Part shown: one piece after another, positions 1-12,411 of the stretch | Numbering within the stretch: position 1 is the stretch's first letter | Layout of the letters: every line of letters begins with the position of its first letter | Assembly: GCA_016195665.1 (NCBI GenBank) | Contig: JACPZD010000020.1 | Span: 18,659-82,658 of the forward strand | Reading direction: 5' to 3' | DNA length: 64,000 bases | From: Gammaproteobacteria bacterium | GTDB lineage: Bacteria > Pseudomonadota > Gammaproteobacteria > SURF-13 | Position numbers and translations under genes: made by a program | The notes under the pieces: generated by a model | What the model was told of the DNA's origin: nothing | The model's input: the letters and a program-made list of their open reading frames with translations, nothing else | The model's database searches: none

Positions 1-205
1 TGCAAGGCGTGGAACGCACCGACCGGCCTGCATTTAGTTTTCAGGGTCACCCGGAAGCCGGCCCTGGGCCGCACGATGTGATTCCCTTGTTTGACCATTT
101 TGTGGAGTTAATGGAGAGGCAGAGAAAAGATACAAGATACAAGAGAAGGCACCTTCATGATTGTTTTTACTTGTATCTTTCCTCTTTTCTCTTGTATCTG
201 AATTT

Positions 206-227
<22 letters not shown>
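1..227 (+). CDS. carA: Carbamoyl-phosphate synthase small subunit, 3' end only
   Basis: Only the C-terminus is in the window; the first full codon is at base 3. The residues [15 protein letters not shown] are the class I glutamine amidotransferase end of CarA, including the catalytic His (GHPE). CarA releases ammonia from glutamine for CarB. CarA normally stops soon after the FDHFVELM helix; here the frame runs about 30 residues further through a GATACAAG inverted repeat, so the tail ([20 protein letters not shown] and on) is repeat-encoded. The stop at 225-227 lies inside the carB start region, giving a 22-base overlap. Identity is firm; whether the extended tail is tolerated is unknown. Confidence 0.9.
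125..200. repeat. GATACAAG inverted repeat, copy 1 (carA/carB junction)
   Basis: The left arm contains AGATACAAGATACAAG and the right arm ends CTTGTATCT, so the RNA can fold into a long AU-rich hairpin. Related copies lie at 7205-7258 and 31081-31170. This copy encodes the extended CarA tail and ends just before the carB start codon at 206, where no clear Shine-Dalgarno sequence remains. Confidence 0.75.
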
Positions 228-3534
<3,307 letters not shown>

Positions 3535-3538
<4 letters not shown>

Positions 3539-4011
3539 ACAAGGTACCTATAACGGTAAAGGGCTTGCAAAAACTGCGCGAGGAGTTGCAGGAACTCAAG
3601 TCCGTGGCGCGTCCGCGGGTGATTACGGCCATCGCCGAGGCGCGCGCGCACGGCGATCTCAAGGAAAACGCCGAATACGCCGCCGCCAAGGATCAGCAGA
3701 GCTTTATCGAGGGCCGCATCGCCGAACTGGAGGGAAAAATCTCCAACGCCCAGGTGATAGACGTCAGCACCGTCAACGCACAGGGTAAGGTAGTGTTCGG
3801 CGCGACCGTGGATCTCGTCAACGAAGAGACTGGTGAAGAAGTTACTTATCAAATCGTCGGCGATGACGAGGCTGATATCAAGACGGGCATGATCTCCATC
3901 AGCTCGCCCATCGCGCGTGCGCTGATAGGCAAAGAGGAGGGTGATATTGCGGTGGTGCAAACACCCTCCGGCAACAAGGAGTATGAGATCGTTGCGGTGC
4001 GTTACATTTAA
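3535..4011 (+). CDS. greA: Transcription elongation factor GreA
   Basis: Rescues backtracked RNA polymerase by stimulating cleavage of the transcript 3' end through the secondary channel. At 158 residues it has the usual GreA length. It shows the N-terminal coiled coil with the acidic tip ([16 protein letters not shown]) and the C-terminal FKBP-like domain ([31 protein letters not shown]). Its start overlaps the carB stop by 4 bases, so the two are translationally coupled, as in many Gammaproteobacteria. Confidence 0.97.
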
Positions 4012-4019
4012 GCCCGGCC

Positions 4020-4484
4020 ATGCATTTTAATACCGTCAGCCAGCGCATACTCTTGACCTTTTGGGTGGGCGGTCTCTGGGCCATCGGTTACGTCGCGGTG
4101 CCGGTGCTGTTTAATATGGTTTTCGACCGTTTCGTGGCGGGCGGCATCGCGGGCCGCCTGTTCGGCATCATGAGTTACATAGGTCTGGTGTGCGGTACGC
4201 TGCTGCTGACCTCGGTGATCTATCAGGCAGGGCATGAGTGGCGCCGTAGCTGGCAGGTGTGGGTGCTTGTGACCATGTTGCTCATAGTGGCCATCGGTGA
4301 GTTTATGTTGCAGCCCATGATGCAGGCGCTTAAAGCGGCTACCCCGCAGGGGTTTGTTCCAGGCAGCGCCGAAGCAGGGCGCTTTGGCCTGTTGCATGGG
4401 GTTTCCTCTTTGCTCTATCTTGTGACGAGTTTGCTGGGGTTGGTGTTGGTAGTGTTTGGGCTTGAGCGAAGAGCGGCCGAATGA
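4020..4484 (+). CDS. DUF4149 family membrane protein
   Basis: A 154-residue integral membrane protein with four hydrophobic helices (about residues 10-30, 48-68, 79-100 and 125-147). The N-terminal pattern LLTFWVGGLWAIGYVAVPVLF is typical of DUF4149 proteins found between greA and rlmE in Gammaproteobacteria. Function is unknown. The RNA-binding protein gene yhbY, often found here, is absent: only 56 bases separate this gene from rlmE. The stop codon (4482-4484) falls inside a palindrome. Confidence 0.8.
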   Translation: MHFNTVSQRILLTFWVGGLWAIGYVAVPVLFNMVFDRFVAGGIAGRLFGIMSYIGLVCGTLLLTSVIYQAGHEWRRSWQVWVLVTMLLIVAIGEFMLQPMMQALKAATPQGFVPGSAEAGRFGLLHGVSSLLYLVTSLLGLVLVVFGLERRAAE

Positions 4485-4520
4485 ATTCGGCCCTACCAGT
4501 AGGTGCGAATTCATTCGCAC
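4475..4520. repeat. Pair of GAATTC-centred palindromes
   Basis: GGCCGAATGAATTCGGCC at 4475-4492 and GTGCGAATTCATTCGCAC at 4503-4520 each have 8-base arms and a 2-base loop. The first covers the stop codon of the DUF4149 gene. Closely similar palindromes recur at 61117-61135 and, as a half-copy, near 61052, so this is a dispersed repeat family. The pair could fold as transcript hairpins between the DUF4149 gene and rlmE, but no U-run follows. Confidence 0.65.
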
Positions 4521-4540
4521 ATCATTAGACGTTCAAAATT

Positions 4541-5161
4541 ATGTCCCGCTCCAAAACCAGCCACCGGTGGCTCAAAGAACATTTTGACGATCCCTACGTC
4601 AAGCGCGCCCAGCAGGAAGGTTATCGGGCACGCTCGGTGTACAAACTCATCGAGATGGACGAGAAAGATCATCTCCTCAAGCCGGGTATGACGGTGGTGG
4701 ATCTCGGCGCCGCGCCCGGGGGGTGGGCGCAGTACGCGGCGCAGAAAGTGGGTAGTAAAGGCCGGGTGCTGGCCTTGGATATTCTGCCGATGGAACCCCT
4801 CAAGGGCGTTGAGTTTATCCAGGGTGATTTCACGTCTGACGAGGTTTATCAAAACCTGTTGGGCACGTTGGGCGCGGCCAGGGCGGGGCTTGTAATATCG
4901 GACATGGCCCCCAATATGAGCGGTATGTACAGTGTAGACCAGCCGCGCGTGATGTATTTGGCTGAACTTGCCCTGGCGCTGGCACGCGATGTGCTCGCTC
5001 CGGGGTGTGACCTCCTCATCAAGGTGTTTCAGGGCAGCGGCTTTGATGAACTGTGCAAGGACCTGCGCCGCTCATTTAAGCAAGTCCTGGTGCGCAAACC
5101 CAAGGCCTCCAGGGCCCGTACCCGTGAAGTATATCTGCTGGCGCGGAACTATACGGGTTAG
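4541..5161 (+). CDS. rlmE: 23S rRNA 2'-O-ribose U2552 methyltransferase
   Basis: RlmE (FtsJ/RrmJ) methylates the ribose of U2552 in the ribosomal A loop using S-adenosylmethionine. At 206 residues it matches the family. The SAM motif [13 protein letters not shown] is at about residues 52-64, and the catalytic tetrad K35, D121 (DMAPN), K161 (LIKVFQG) and E196 (REVYLLA) is complete. It precedes ftsH by 106 bases, the classical rlmE-ftsH arrangement. Confidence 0.97.
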   Translation: MSRSKTSHRWLKEHFDDPYVKRAQQEGYRARSVYKLIEMDEKDHLLKPGMTVVDLGAAPGGWAQYAAQKVGSKGRVLALDILPMEPLKGVEFIQGDFTSDEVYQNLLGTLGAARAGLVISDMAPNMSGMYSVDQPRVMYLAELALALARDVLAPGCDLLIKVFQGSGFDELCKDLRRSFKQVLVRKPKASRARTREVYLLARNYTG

Positions 5162-5267
5162 CCGCGTCTAATACTTAATTGCATCAGTACTTTACCAGGC
5201 CAGCCGTTAGTTCCAGGCCGGTAGGTGTGATAAGCTAGCCGTAGAGAGTGAACAGAGGACATCCATC

Positions 5268-7187
5268 TTGAATGACATTGTCAAAAATTTGATCTTATGG
5301 GTTGTGATCGCCATCGTACTGATGTCGGTGTTCAATAATTTCGGCCCGCGCCAGACTGCCGCCCAGCCGATCGAATATTCCCAGTTTATCGCCGATGTAA
5401 AGGCCGGCAAGGTGCAGAAGGTCAGTATCGAAGACCGTGTCATTCGCGGTATCAAGGACAATGACGAACGGTTCACGACCTATAATCCGGGCGACCCCGG
5501 GTTGATCGGCGACCTGCTTAACAATGGCGTCAAGATTGATGCGCGCCCGCCCGAGCAGCAAGGGCTGCTCATGCAGATGTTTATTTCCTGGTTCCCCATG
5601 TTGCTGCTGATAGGCGTGTGGATCTTCTTTATGCGCCAGATGCAGGGCGGTGCTGGCGGGCGTGGCGCCATGTCGTTCGGCAAGAGCCGCGCGCGCATGG
5701 TCGGTGAGGACCAGGTGAAAATCACCTTTGCCGATGTCGCGGGTGTGGACGAGGCCAAAGAGGAAGTGGCCGAACTCGTGGAGTTCCTGCGCGACCCCGG
5801 CAAGTTCCAAAAATTGGGCGGCAAGATCCCGCGCGGCGTGCTGATGGTGGGCAACCCCGGTACGGGCAAGACGCTGCTTGCGAAGGCTATCGCCGGCGAA
5901 GCCAAGGTGCCGTTTTTCAGCATCTCCGGTTCGGATTTTGTGGAGATGTTTGTGGGCGTCGGCGCTTCGCGCGTGCGCGACATGTTCGAGCAGGCCAAGA
6001 AGCACGCGCCGTGCATCATCTTCATAGATGAGATTGATGCGGTCGGGCGGCACCGTGGCGCGGGTCTCGGCGGCGGTCATGACGAGCGCGAGCAGACTCT
6101 GAATCAATTGCTGGTCGAGATGGACGGCTTCGAGGGGAGCGAAGGCGTGATCGTCATCGCCGCCACTAACCGGCCCGACGTGCTCGACCCAGCGCTGCTG
6201 CGGCCCGGCCGTTTCGACCGCCAGGTCGTGGTGCCGCTCCCGGATGTGCGGGGCCGCGAGCAGATTCTCAAGGTGCACATGCGCAAGGTGCCCATCGCCG
6301 ACGATGTGGATGCGAGCGTGATCGCCCGCGGCACGCCCGGTTTTTCCGGCGCCGATCTCGCCAATCTGGTGAACGAGGCGGCCCTGTTCGCCGCGCGCTC
6401 CAACAGCCGCTTGGTGAGTATGGAATATTTCGAGAAAGCCAAGGACAAGATCATGATGGGCGCCGAGCGCCGCTCCATGGTCATGAGCGAAGACGAGAAA
6501 AAACTCACCGCCTATCACGAGGCCGGGCACGCTATCGTAGGCTTGACCGTGCCCGCGCACGACCCGGTTTACAAGGTGAGCATCATTCCGCGCGGCCGGG
6601 CCTTGGGCGTGACGATGTTCCTGCCGGAGGGAGATCGTTACAGTTATAGCAAACAGCGTCTGGAAAGCCAGATTTGCAGCATGTTCGGTGGGCGCGTCGC
6701 CGAAGAGTTGGTCTTCGGTGCGGAGGCGGTCACCACCGGCGCCAGCAACGACATCCAGCGTATTACCGAAATCGCCCGCAACATGGTGACCAAATGGGGC
6801 TTGTCCGAGAAACTCGGACCGCTCACCTACAGCGAAGACGAGGGTGAGGTGTTTCTCGGCCACAGCGTGTCGCGCCACAAGATGGTGTCGGATGAGACCG
6901 CACATGTGATAGACGAGGAGATCCGCGCCATCATAGATCGCAACTACAAGCGCGCCACAAAGATACTCAATGACAACATCGGGAAATTACATCTGATGGC
7001 CGAGGCGCTGATCAAGTACGAGACCATAGACAGTCTGCAAATCAACGACATCATGACGGGCAAACCGCCGCGCCCGCCGCAAGACAGTACAGACGTGCAG
7101 GCCAAGCCGCCGCGCAGTGCGGGCGGGATCCCGGCCAAGGATGACAAGGCGCCCGGCAAGATCGGCGGCCCGGCGGGTGAACATTAA
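5268..7187 (+). CDS. ftsH: ATP-dependent zinc metalloprotease FtsH
   Basis: Membrane-anchored AAA protease that degrades misfolded membrane proteins and short-lived regulators. It has two N-terminal transmembrane helices (about residues 5-22 and 105-122), Walker A GNPGTGKT (195-202), Walker [13 protein letters not shown], the SRH segment [19 protein letters not shown], and the zinc motif HEAGH (417-421). I chose the TTG at 5268: it gives the expected start [20 protein letters not shown] and follows an AGAGGA ribosome binding site 8-10 bases upstream. Length 639 is normal. Confidence 0.97.
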   Translation: MNDIVKNLILWVVIAIVLMSVFNNFGPRQTAAQPIEYSQFIADVKAGKVQKVSIEDRVIRGIKDNDERFTTYNPGDPGLIGDLLNNGVKIDARPPEQQGLLMQMFISWFPMLLLIGVWIFFMRQMQGGAGGRGAMSFGKSRARMVGEDQVKITFADVAGVDEAKEEVAELVEFLRDPGKFQKLGGKIPRGVLMVGNPGTGKTLLAKAIAGEAKVPFFSISGSDFVEMFVGVGASRVRDMFEQAKKHAPCIIFIDEIDAVGRHRGAGLGGGHDEREQTLNQLLVEMDGFEGSEGVIVIAATNRPDVLDPALLRPGRFDRQVVVPLPDVRGREQILKVHMRKVPIADDVDASVIARGTPGFSGADLANLVNEAALFAARSNSRLVSMEYFEKAKDKIMMGAERRSMVMSEDEKKLTAYHEAGHAIVGLTVPAHDPVYKVSIIPRGRALGVTMFLPEGDRYSYSKQRLESQICSMFGGRVAEELVFGAEAVTTGASNDIQRITEIARNMVTKWGLSEKLGPLTYSEDEGEVFLGHSVSRHKMVSDETAHVIDEEIRAIIDRNYKRATKILNDNIGKLHLMAEALIKYETIDSLQINDIMTGKPPRPPQDSTDVQAKPPRSAGGIPAKDDKAPGKIGGPAGEH

Positions 7188-7204
7188 TAAAGGCAGGGAA
7201 AAGA

Positions 7205-7258
7205 GCAAAGATACAAGATACAAGTTAAAAAGCTAACACCTTTTCCCTTGTATCTTCT
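7205..7258. repeat. GATACAAG inverted repeat, copy 2 (before folP)
   Basis: Left arm AGATACAAGATACAAG and right arm CTTGTATCTT, with a short central segment. It occupies almost the whole ftsH-folP gap and ends about 12 bases before the folP start. It belongs with the copies at 125-200 and 31081-31170. Confidence 0.75.
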
Positions 7259-7269
7259 TAAATAAATGA

Positions 7270-8124
7270 GTGATAACCCACCTATATCTAAACTGTAAAG
7301 GCAAGCTCCTCGATTTAAGCCAAGCCCAGGTTATGGGGATATTAAACGTCACCCCCGACTCCTTCTCGGACGGGGGTGATTTTTTATCGCCACAAGCCGC
7401 CGTCGAGCGCGCCAGGCAGATGGTCGAGGAGGGCGCCGCTATCATTGATGTCGGCGGCGAATCCACTCGACCGGGCGCACCGGCCATCTCTGTCCAAGAA
7501 GAGCTGGATCGTATCGTCCCTGTGATCGAGGCCCTCAGCGCCGAACTTCCCGTTCCCGTCTCGATAGACACCAGCAAACCCGAGGTCATGCGCGCCGCGG
7601 TGGCGGCCGGCGCGGGAATGATCAATGACGTACGCGCCCTGCGGCTGACGGGCGCTTTAGAGGCCGCCGCAGATATCAATCGTAGACTCAGTGTCCCGAT
7701 CTGTCTCATGCACATGCAGGGCGAGCCGGGCACGATGCAGCAGCAGCCCGACTATAGCGATGTCGTTCAAGAAGTTAGCGTCTTTCTGGCTGAGCGTGTG
7801 CAGGCCTGTGTCCGGCACGGCATCCCCAGGGAACGCCTGGTGGTGGACCCGGGTTTTGGATTTGGCAAGCGACTGGAGCATAATTTAAGCCTGCTGAAGC
7901 GCCTCGATGAACTGGGGAAATTGGGACTGCCCATCATGGTGGGGTTGTCGCGCAAGAGCATGATAGGGGCGGTACTGGATCGCCCGGTGACTCAGCGCCT
8001 CTATGGCAGCCTCGCCGCCGCCGTGCTGGCCGTCGCACAAGGAGCGGTGCTGGTCAGGGTGCACGACGTGCGCGCCACGGTCGAGGCGCTTAAAATATAT
8101 GAAGCCGTCAAACAAAGCCCATAA
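7270..8124 (+). CDS. folP: Dihydropteroate synthase
   Basis: Condenses p-aminobenzoate with dihydropterin pyrophosphate in folate synthesis; target of sulfonamides. The 284-residue TIM barrel shows the signatures [15 protein letters not shown] (about 22-36) and [11 protein letters not shown] (about 61-71), plus [10 protein letters not shown] near the C-terminus. The start is GTG at 7270; an ATG at 7266 is in another frame. No clear ribosome binding site is visible because the GATACAAG repeat sits directly upstream. The pabB and pabC genes at the far end of the window supply its p-aminobenzoate substrate. Confidence 0.95.
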   Translation: MITHLYLNCKGKLLDLSQAQVMGILNVTPDSFSDGGDFLSPQAAVERARQMVEEGAAIIDVGGESTRPGAPAISVQEELDRIVPVIEALSAELPVPVSIDTSKPEVMRAAVAAGAGMINDVRALRLTGALEAAADINRRLSVPICLMHMQGEPGTMQQQPDYSDVVQEVSVFLAERVQACVRHGIPRERLVVDPGFGFGKRLEHNLSLLKRLDELGKLGLPIMVGLSRKSMIGAVLDRPVTQRLYGSLAAAVLAVAQGAVLVRVHDVRATVEALKIYEAVKQSP

Positions 8125-8134
8125 GGAACATGCC

Positions 8135-9499
8135 GTGCAAAAAAAATATTTCGGTACCGATGGCATCCGTGGCAGGGTAGGAATAGCACCGATCAATGCC
8201 GAGTTCGTACTCAAGCTCGGCTGGGCGGTGGGTCGCGTGCTGGGCAGCGAGGGCAACGGCAGCAAGGTGTTGATCGGCAAGGACACCCGCATCTCCGGCT
8301 ACATGTTTGAATCGGTACTGGAGGCGGGGCTGTGTGCAGCCGGCGTAGATATCCGTCTGTTAGGACCCATGCCTACCCCCGCCATCGCCTACCTCACCCG
8401 CACCCTGCACGCACAGGCCGGCATCGTCATCAGCGCCTCGCACAACCCTCACTACGACAATGGCATTAAATTTTTTTCCGCGCGCGGCGCCAAGCTCCCC
8501 GACGACGTCGAGCTTGCCATCGAGGCGGAGCTTGAAAAGCCCATGCAGACCGTGGACTCGGCGCTGCTCGGTAAGGCTGAACGCATGCCCGATGCCGGAG
8601 GGCGCTATATCGAATTTTGCAAGAGCACCATCCCGCGCAGCATAGACCTGCGCGGCATGAAGATCGTGGTGGATTGCGCCCACGGCGCCACCTATAACAT
8701 CGCCCCTCGCGTTTTTGAGGAAATGGGAGCGGATGTCTACAAGATCGGCGCCCAGCCCGATGGCCTCAATATCAATGAACAGTGCGGCTCCACGTACCCG
8801 GAGGCGCTGTGCGCCGAGGTGCTGGCGCGGGGCGCAGAACTCGGCATCGCCCTGGACGGCGACGGTGATCGCGTCATCATGGTGGATCATCAGGGCGAAA
8901 TCGTGGACGGCGATGAACTGCTGTTCATCATCGCGCAATCAAGGCGCGGGCATGCAGGGCACTCCAACGTGGTGGTCGGCACGCACATGAGCAATCTCGG
9001 CCTCGAGCATGCCTTGCAACAACTGGGCATCGAACTCAAGCGCGCCGCAGTGGGCGACCGTTACGTGCTCGACATGCTCCAGCAAGGCGGCTGGACGCTG
9101 GGCGGCGAATCCTCCGGCCACATCATCTGCCTGGATCGCACCACCACCGGTGACGGTATCGTCTCCGCCCTGCAGGTCATCGCCGCCATGATCAACTCCG
9201 GCCGCACCCTGAGCGAGTTGAAAGCGGGCATGACGAAATATCCCCAGCGCATGATCAACGTACCGCTCGAACCCCGTTGCAAGCCCATGAAATCCAAATT
9301 GCTGCAAGATGCGGTGCGTGAGGCCGAGGCGCAACTCGCGGGGCGGGGTAGGGTACTGCTGCGTCCCTCCGGCACCGAGCCGCTGCTTCGCGTCATGGTC
9401 GAAGGTCGAGACGAAGAGCAAGTTGAAGCACTCGTCCACTACCTTGCCGGAATAGTCATCCAGGCAGCGTCCGATACTTCTGATCTCAGAGCCCTGTAA
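8135..9499 (+). CDS. glmM: Phosphoglucosamine mutase
   Basis: Interconverts glucosamine-6-phosphate and glucosamine-1-phosphate on the route to UDP-GlcNAc for peptidoglycan and LPS. The 454-residue protein carries FGTDGIRG at the N-terminus, the phosphoserine loop [16 protein letters not shown] with S102, the metal loop DGDGDR, and the C-terminal [15 protein letters not shown] phosphate-binding motif. Start is GTG at 8135, preceded by AAGGAA 6 bases upstream. A longer frame opens further upstream inside folP, but that part has no family similarity. The order folP-glmM is canonical. Confidence 0.96.
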   Translation: MQKKYFGTDGIRGRVGIAPINAEFVLKLGWAVGRVLGSEGNGSKVLIGKDTRISGYMFESVLEAGLCAAGVDIRLLGPMPTPAIAYLTRTLHAQAGIVISASHNPHYDNGIKFFSARGAKLPDDVELAIEAELEKPMQTVDSALLGKAERMPDAGGRYIEFCKSTIPRSIDLRGMKIVVDCAHGATYNIAPRVFEEMGADVYKIGAQPDGLNINEQCGSTYPEALCAEVLARGAELGIALDGDGDRVIMVDHQGEIVDGDELLFIIAQSRRGHAGHSNVVVGTHMSNLGLEHALQQLGIELKRAAVGDRYVLDMLQQGGWTLGGESSGHIICLDRTTTGDGIVSALQVIAAMINSGRTLSELKAGMTKYPQRMINVPLEPRCKPMKSKLLQDAVREAEAQLAGRGRVLLRPSGTEPLLRVMVEGRDEEQVEALVHYLAGIVIQAASDTSDLRAL

Positions 9500-9560
9500 G
9501 TCAAGGTGCGGGGCGCTTCATGCACCCTTAAGATGCTAAAAAGTAAATACGCCAGACATC

Positions 9561-9611
9561 TTGACCAACTTAACCAAATTGATATACTGGTGTTAACTAA
9601 CCTTGGTTAAG
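9561..9611 (+). promoter_or_regulatory. Promoter and palindromic operator of the Phd/VapC module
   Basis: A -35 box TTGACC (9561-9566) and a -10 box TATACT (9583-9588) are separated by 16 bases. Perfect inverted half-sites CTTAACCAA (9569-9577) and TTGGTTAAG (9603-9611) bracket the -10 box and likely transcription start, and the second overlaps the ribosome binding site. This is the expected layout for autoregulation by an antitoxin or antitoxin-toxin complex. Confidence 0.65.
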
Positions 9612-9620
9612 GAGTGCGCC

Positions 9621-9860
9621 ATGAAACAACTGAACATCTACGACGCCAAGACGCAGCTTTCTCGCTTAGTGGATGAGGCCAGCAAGGGCAAGACGTTTGT
9701 GATTGCCAAATCAGGCACGCCGCTGGCGAAGCTGACACCGCTCAATGAAGGCAGGCGCGGCAAAATCAAGTTCGGTCTTATGAAAGGCGAGATCATCATG
9801 GCCGATGACTTCGATGCTGCATTACCCGCCGATATCATCGAGTCGTTTGAGTGTGGCTAA
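9621..9860 (+). CDS. Phd/YefM-type antitoxin
   Basis: A 79-residue antitoxin starting MKQLNIYDAKTQLSRLVDEA, the typical Phd fold that binds DNA with its N-terminus. The segment GKTFVIAKSGTPLAKLTPL is characteristic. The C-terminal part (FDAALPADIIESFE) would wrap the toxin. Start chosen at 9621 because AAGGAG lies 6 bases upstream; an in-frame GTG 18 bases earlier lacks this. It precedes the PIN toxin by 3 bases. Confidence 0.88.
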   Translation: MKQLNIYDAKTQLSRLVDEASKGKTFVIAKSGTPLAKLTPLNEGRRGKIKFGLMKGEIIMADDFDAALPADIIESFECG

Positions 9861-9863
9861 GCG

Positions 9864-10259
9864 ATGAGGGTCCTGCTCGATACCAGTGTCCTGATTCTGG
9901 CAATGAACGACGATCCGAAATTGTCCGATGCCGCACGGTCTGAAATTCAACAGGCCGCTATCGTCTATGTCAGCGCCGCTTCGATATGGGAAATCGGCAT
10001 CAAGGCGGGAATCGGTAAACTGAAAATCAATCTCGACCGGCTTATCCCCTGCTTGCAGGAAGCCGGATTTGAACAACTAACCGTGACGTGGGAACACGCC
10101 AAAGCAGTGAGTGACTTGCCCGAATACCACAAAGATCCCTTCGATCGGATGCTGATCGCCCAGGCCCAGACAGAGCCGCTGCGGCTGCTGACGCATGACA
10201 AAACTCTGTTGCAGTACAGCGACCTGGTGACCCTCATTCCGCCGCATCGAGCACCTTAG
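9864..10259 (+). CDS. VapC-family PIN-domain toxin
   Basis: A 131-residue PIN-domain ribonuclease, expected to cleave RNA and to be neutralised by the Phd-type protein upstream. The conserved acidic residues are visible: D6 (LLDTSVL), E43 (SIWEIGIK), D91/D94 (HKDPFDRMLIAQA) and D112 (THDK). The last 26 bases overlap the convergent LuxR gene. The pairing of a Phd antitoxin with a PIN toxin is a common type II combination. Confidence 0.9.
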   Translation: MRVLLDTSVLILAMNDDPKLSDAARSEIQQAAIVYVSAASIWEIGIKAGIGKLKINLDRLIPCLQEAGFEQLTVTWEHAKAVSDLPEYHKDPFDRMLIAQAQTEPLRLLTHDKTLLQYSDLVTLIPPHRAP

Positions 10260-11226
10260 CCAGGCCCAGCTTGCTGCGCACTCGCAGTTTCTTGAATACC
10301 CGGTACAGATGATTGCGTGCCGTGGACTCGGCGATGCCCAGCGCCTGGGCGATTTCTCGATAGGTCTCACCCCGTCCATAGCGGGTGGCGACCGCCTTCT
10401 CCCGCTCACCCAGACGGTCCGCTGCCGTCAGGGCGCGGGCCTTCAGCAGTATCATGTCGCCCAAGGCGCTGGCGTATAGCACGGCCTTCTTGCCGACAAA
10501 ACCATCGGGACTCCCGACAGTCCCGACCAGCGCCGACGGCAGTCGGGCGCCGCGCCAATCGGGCCATTCCTTTCGGACCACCTCGTAGAAACCGGCCTCG
10601 GCGTCGAACAGGATGCCGCTGTCGTTAGCCAGACCCAGAGCGCAGTTTTGGCCGCCTTGTGGCTGTCGCTGGCGCAAGAAGAACAGCCGGTTGATACGAC
10701 GGGATTCGACCAAATGAGGCATCAGGCTTTCTTTAAGCTGACGCTCCCGCTCGCTGAAGGGCCGCTTCGGGTTCCGGCGCCAGAGGGAGATCACTTCATA
10801 CAAACTGGATACTGGGTCGGGGAGAACAGTACACAGGACCTGCTCAATGCCCCAGCGCCGCGCAAAGCCAAGGTAGAGGGAAGTAGACACAAATTCCTCG
10901 CGCGAGATCAGGTCGGCCAGGTTGCAGCTCACCCCCGGCTTGGCCCGCACCGCATCAGCCAAGAAGTCCAAGGCCTGATATTCTGCCAGATACTCGTCCA
11001 TCATGGTCCGGGGCTGACGGAACAGATACACGTCCAACAAGGCATTGGGCACCCCTGAGCCTCGCCCCCACATGGCGCTGTCGAAGGGGATGACCCCCCG
11101 CAGCGCTTCCAGCGCCGTCTCCTGGAAGCGCTCCATTGGCCACTGATGGGCGCCCTGGTACAAACAGTGGACGAGGGCGTTGAGGCCGCGCTCCAAGAGA
11201 GTCCCTTCGCCAGTTTTCTTTTTCAT
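10234..11226 (-). CDS. LuxR-family transcriptional regulator
   Basis: A 330-residue protein with a C-terminal LuxR-type helix-turn-helix (about residues 268-328): the core REIAQALGIAESTARNHLYRVFKKL matches the family, with the usual E and T positions. The first 250 residues match no domain I recognise; no response-regulator aspartate pocket or acyl-homoserine-lactone domain is obvious. It is convergent with the VapC gene and overlaps it by 26 bases. Target genes cannot be inferred. Confidence 0.85.
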   Translation of the reverse strand: MKKKTGEGTLLERGLNALVHCLYQGAHQWPMERFQETALEALRGVIPFDSAMWGRGSGVPNALLDVYLFRQPRTMMDEYLAEYQALDFLADAVRAKPGVSCNLADLISREEFVSTSLYLGFARRWGIEQVLCTVLPDPVSSLYEVISLWRRNPKRPFSERERQLKESLMPHLVESRRINRLFFLRQRQPQGGQNCALGLANDSGILFDAEAGFYEVVRKEWPDWRGARLPSALVGTVGSPDGFVGKKAVLYASALGDMILLKARALTAADRLGEREKAVATRYGRGETYREIAQALGIAESTARNHLYRVFKKLRVRSKLGLAKVLDAAE

Positions 11227-11580
11227 AGCGGCTGGCTTATTCCAATTCCAAATAAAAAATGCGTCATTACCACCCCCCGACCGGCTTCGCCCTCCTCGCT
11301 ACGCTCTCCCCACGCATGGGGGAGGGGAGTTAAACTCTAGTTTGCCAAATAATGCGCGAAGGCGGCGAAACTACTTGGCATTCCGGTCAAAACGCTGCAG
11401 TACCTACTTCCTGCCTGAAAAACTACGCACTATTTACCGGCCTCCTCAGTAAGCCTTGCGCGGCAACATTCCGCAAGCGGATTTTCTACGGCTTGTCCTG
11501 CAATTGGGCTTGTGCGATGCACACTCGAGCCAACACCGAGTAACATGACAGCGCCGCCGCCTTGGTTTTAGGGCTCCATA
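11227..11580. other. Intergenic, no gene recognised
   Basis: Between the LuxR gene and the GNAT toxin gene. Bases about 11270-11330 are rich in C and G runs (CCCCACGCATGGGGGAGG) that can fold as a small hairpin and resemble dispersed intergenic repeats. A 63-codon open frame at 11352-11543 shows no family similarity and is not called. Confidence 0.5.
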
Positions 11581-12075
11581 CTATTTTTCAACGGTTGTCA
11601 GCATCACGCATAGCGTCATCGGGTTAATGGGCGATTCCAGAAAGCCGCGCGATAAATAGAATCGTTTTGCTGGCTCAGAGCGCGCGTGAACGAGCAGCGC
11701 CGCCACACCCGCAATCGTTGACGCTTGCAGGGCCCGAAGCAGTGCGTCCCGCAACAGGGCGCTGCCAAGGCCACGATTATGATAATCCTTGTGCACAGCC
11801 AACCGTCCCGGCACTAAAACGGGCACGGGGTCGGGCATATTCCGCCGCATGGCCTTGGGTGCTTCTTTGTGGCCGATAGCCCCCGCCGATAAACAGTAAT
11901 AGCCAATCACTGCTTTACCATGACACACAACATAGGTGCGCGATGCACCAGAGCGGTTGTTTCGTATGGCTCGTTTTTTCAGCCATTCATTGAGTCCTGC
12001 TTCCCCGCAATCAAACATTTCGAGATTGTGGTCTTCCGAAAGCGGGACGGGCGCCGATAACGTGCCCGCTGTCAT
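11581..12075 (-). CDS. GNAT-family acetyltransferase toxin (TacT/AtaT-like)
   Basis: A 164-residue GNAT protein. The acetyl-CoA loop YHNRGLGSALLRDAL and the late tyrosine in KRFYLSRGF are those of the aminoacyl-tRNA acetylating toxins paired with DUF1778 antitoxins. The ATG at 12075 overlaps the antitoxin TGA by 4 bases; a GTG two codons upstream is possible but less likely. By family knowledge it would block translation by acetylating charged tRNA; this is inferred, not shown. Confidence 0.88.
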   Translation of the reverse strand: MTAGTLSAPVPLSEDHNLEMFDCGEAGLNEWLKKRAIRNNRSGASRTYVVCHGKAVIGYYCLSAGAIGHKEAPKAMRRNMPDPVPVLVPGRLAVHKDYHNRGLGSALLRDALLRALQASTIAGVAALLVHARSEPAKRFYLSRGFLESPINPMTLCVMLTTVEK

Positions 12076-12356
12076 TCCCACGGTGCTTTCGTGGTGAGCA
12101 GCCGGCGTAACCTGTCCGTTTGTGTAGGCGGGTTGTCCAACATCTCCTGAAACTGAGCGAAAACATCGGCATCAAGCGCAAAATATGTCTGGTCAAGCAG
12201 TACGTCTTCTGCTTCACGGCACGATGCTTCAAGCATGAAATCAGATCGGCTGCGGTTGAGACGTTCTGCGGCTTGGTCAATCAAATCGCGTTGCTGCGCT
12301 TTTGCACGGATGCTGATAGTGACGGGGTGATGTTTCTGTGCTTGCCTGTGTCTCAT
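12072..12356 (-). CDS. DUF1778 antitoxin (TacA-like)
   Basis: A 94-residue ribbon-helix-helix protein: PVTISIRAKAQQRDLIDQAAERLNRSRSDFML is the DUF1778 signature, and the C-terminal FDxF-like FALDADVFAQFQEMLDNPP wraps the toxin. The start at 12356 is chosen because TAGGAGGCGC lies just upstream; the longer frame encodes a low-complexity segment from the promoter. It is translationally coupled with the GNAT toxin. Confidence 0.88.
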   Translation of the reverse strand: MRHRQAQKHHPVTISIRAKAQQRDLIDQAAERLNRSRSDFMLEASCREAEDVLLDQTYFALDADVFAQFQEMLDNPPTQTDRLRRLLTTKAPWE

Positions 12357-12385
12357 TGTGGCGCCTCCTATTGTAGGCAAATAAT

Positions 12386-12411
12386 AATACATTATTGTAT
12401 TGAACATTATA
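12386..12411 (-). promoter_or_regulatory. Probable promoter and operator of the DUF1778/GNAT module
   Basis: A perfect palindrome AATACA-TTAT-TGTATT spans 12386-12401, about 30 bases before the antitoxin start. On the minus strand a TATAAT box lies at 12411-12406, so the start point would fall within the palindrome. A matching -35 box at the right distance is not clear. The layout suits autorepression by the ribbon-helix-helix antitoxin. Confidence 0.55.

Noticed and set aside
5295..6905. 536-codon open frame antisense to ftsH
   Set aside because: High-GC coding bias makes long antisense frames; no family similarity, and FtsH on the plus strand is certain.
9500..9530. Terminator after glmM (GGTGC...GCACC)
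   Set aside because: The stem is short and bulged and no U-run follows.
11352..11543. 63-codon frame between LuxR and GNAT genes
   Set aside because: Composition unlike a protein and no family resemblance; lies among repeat-like sequence.
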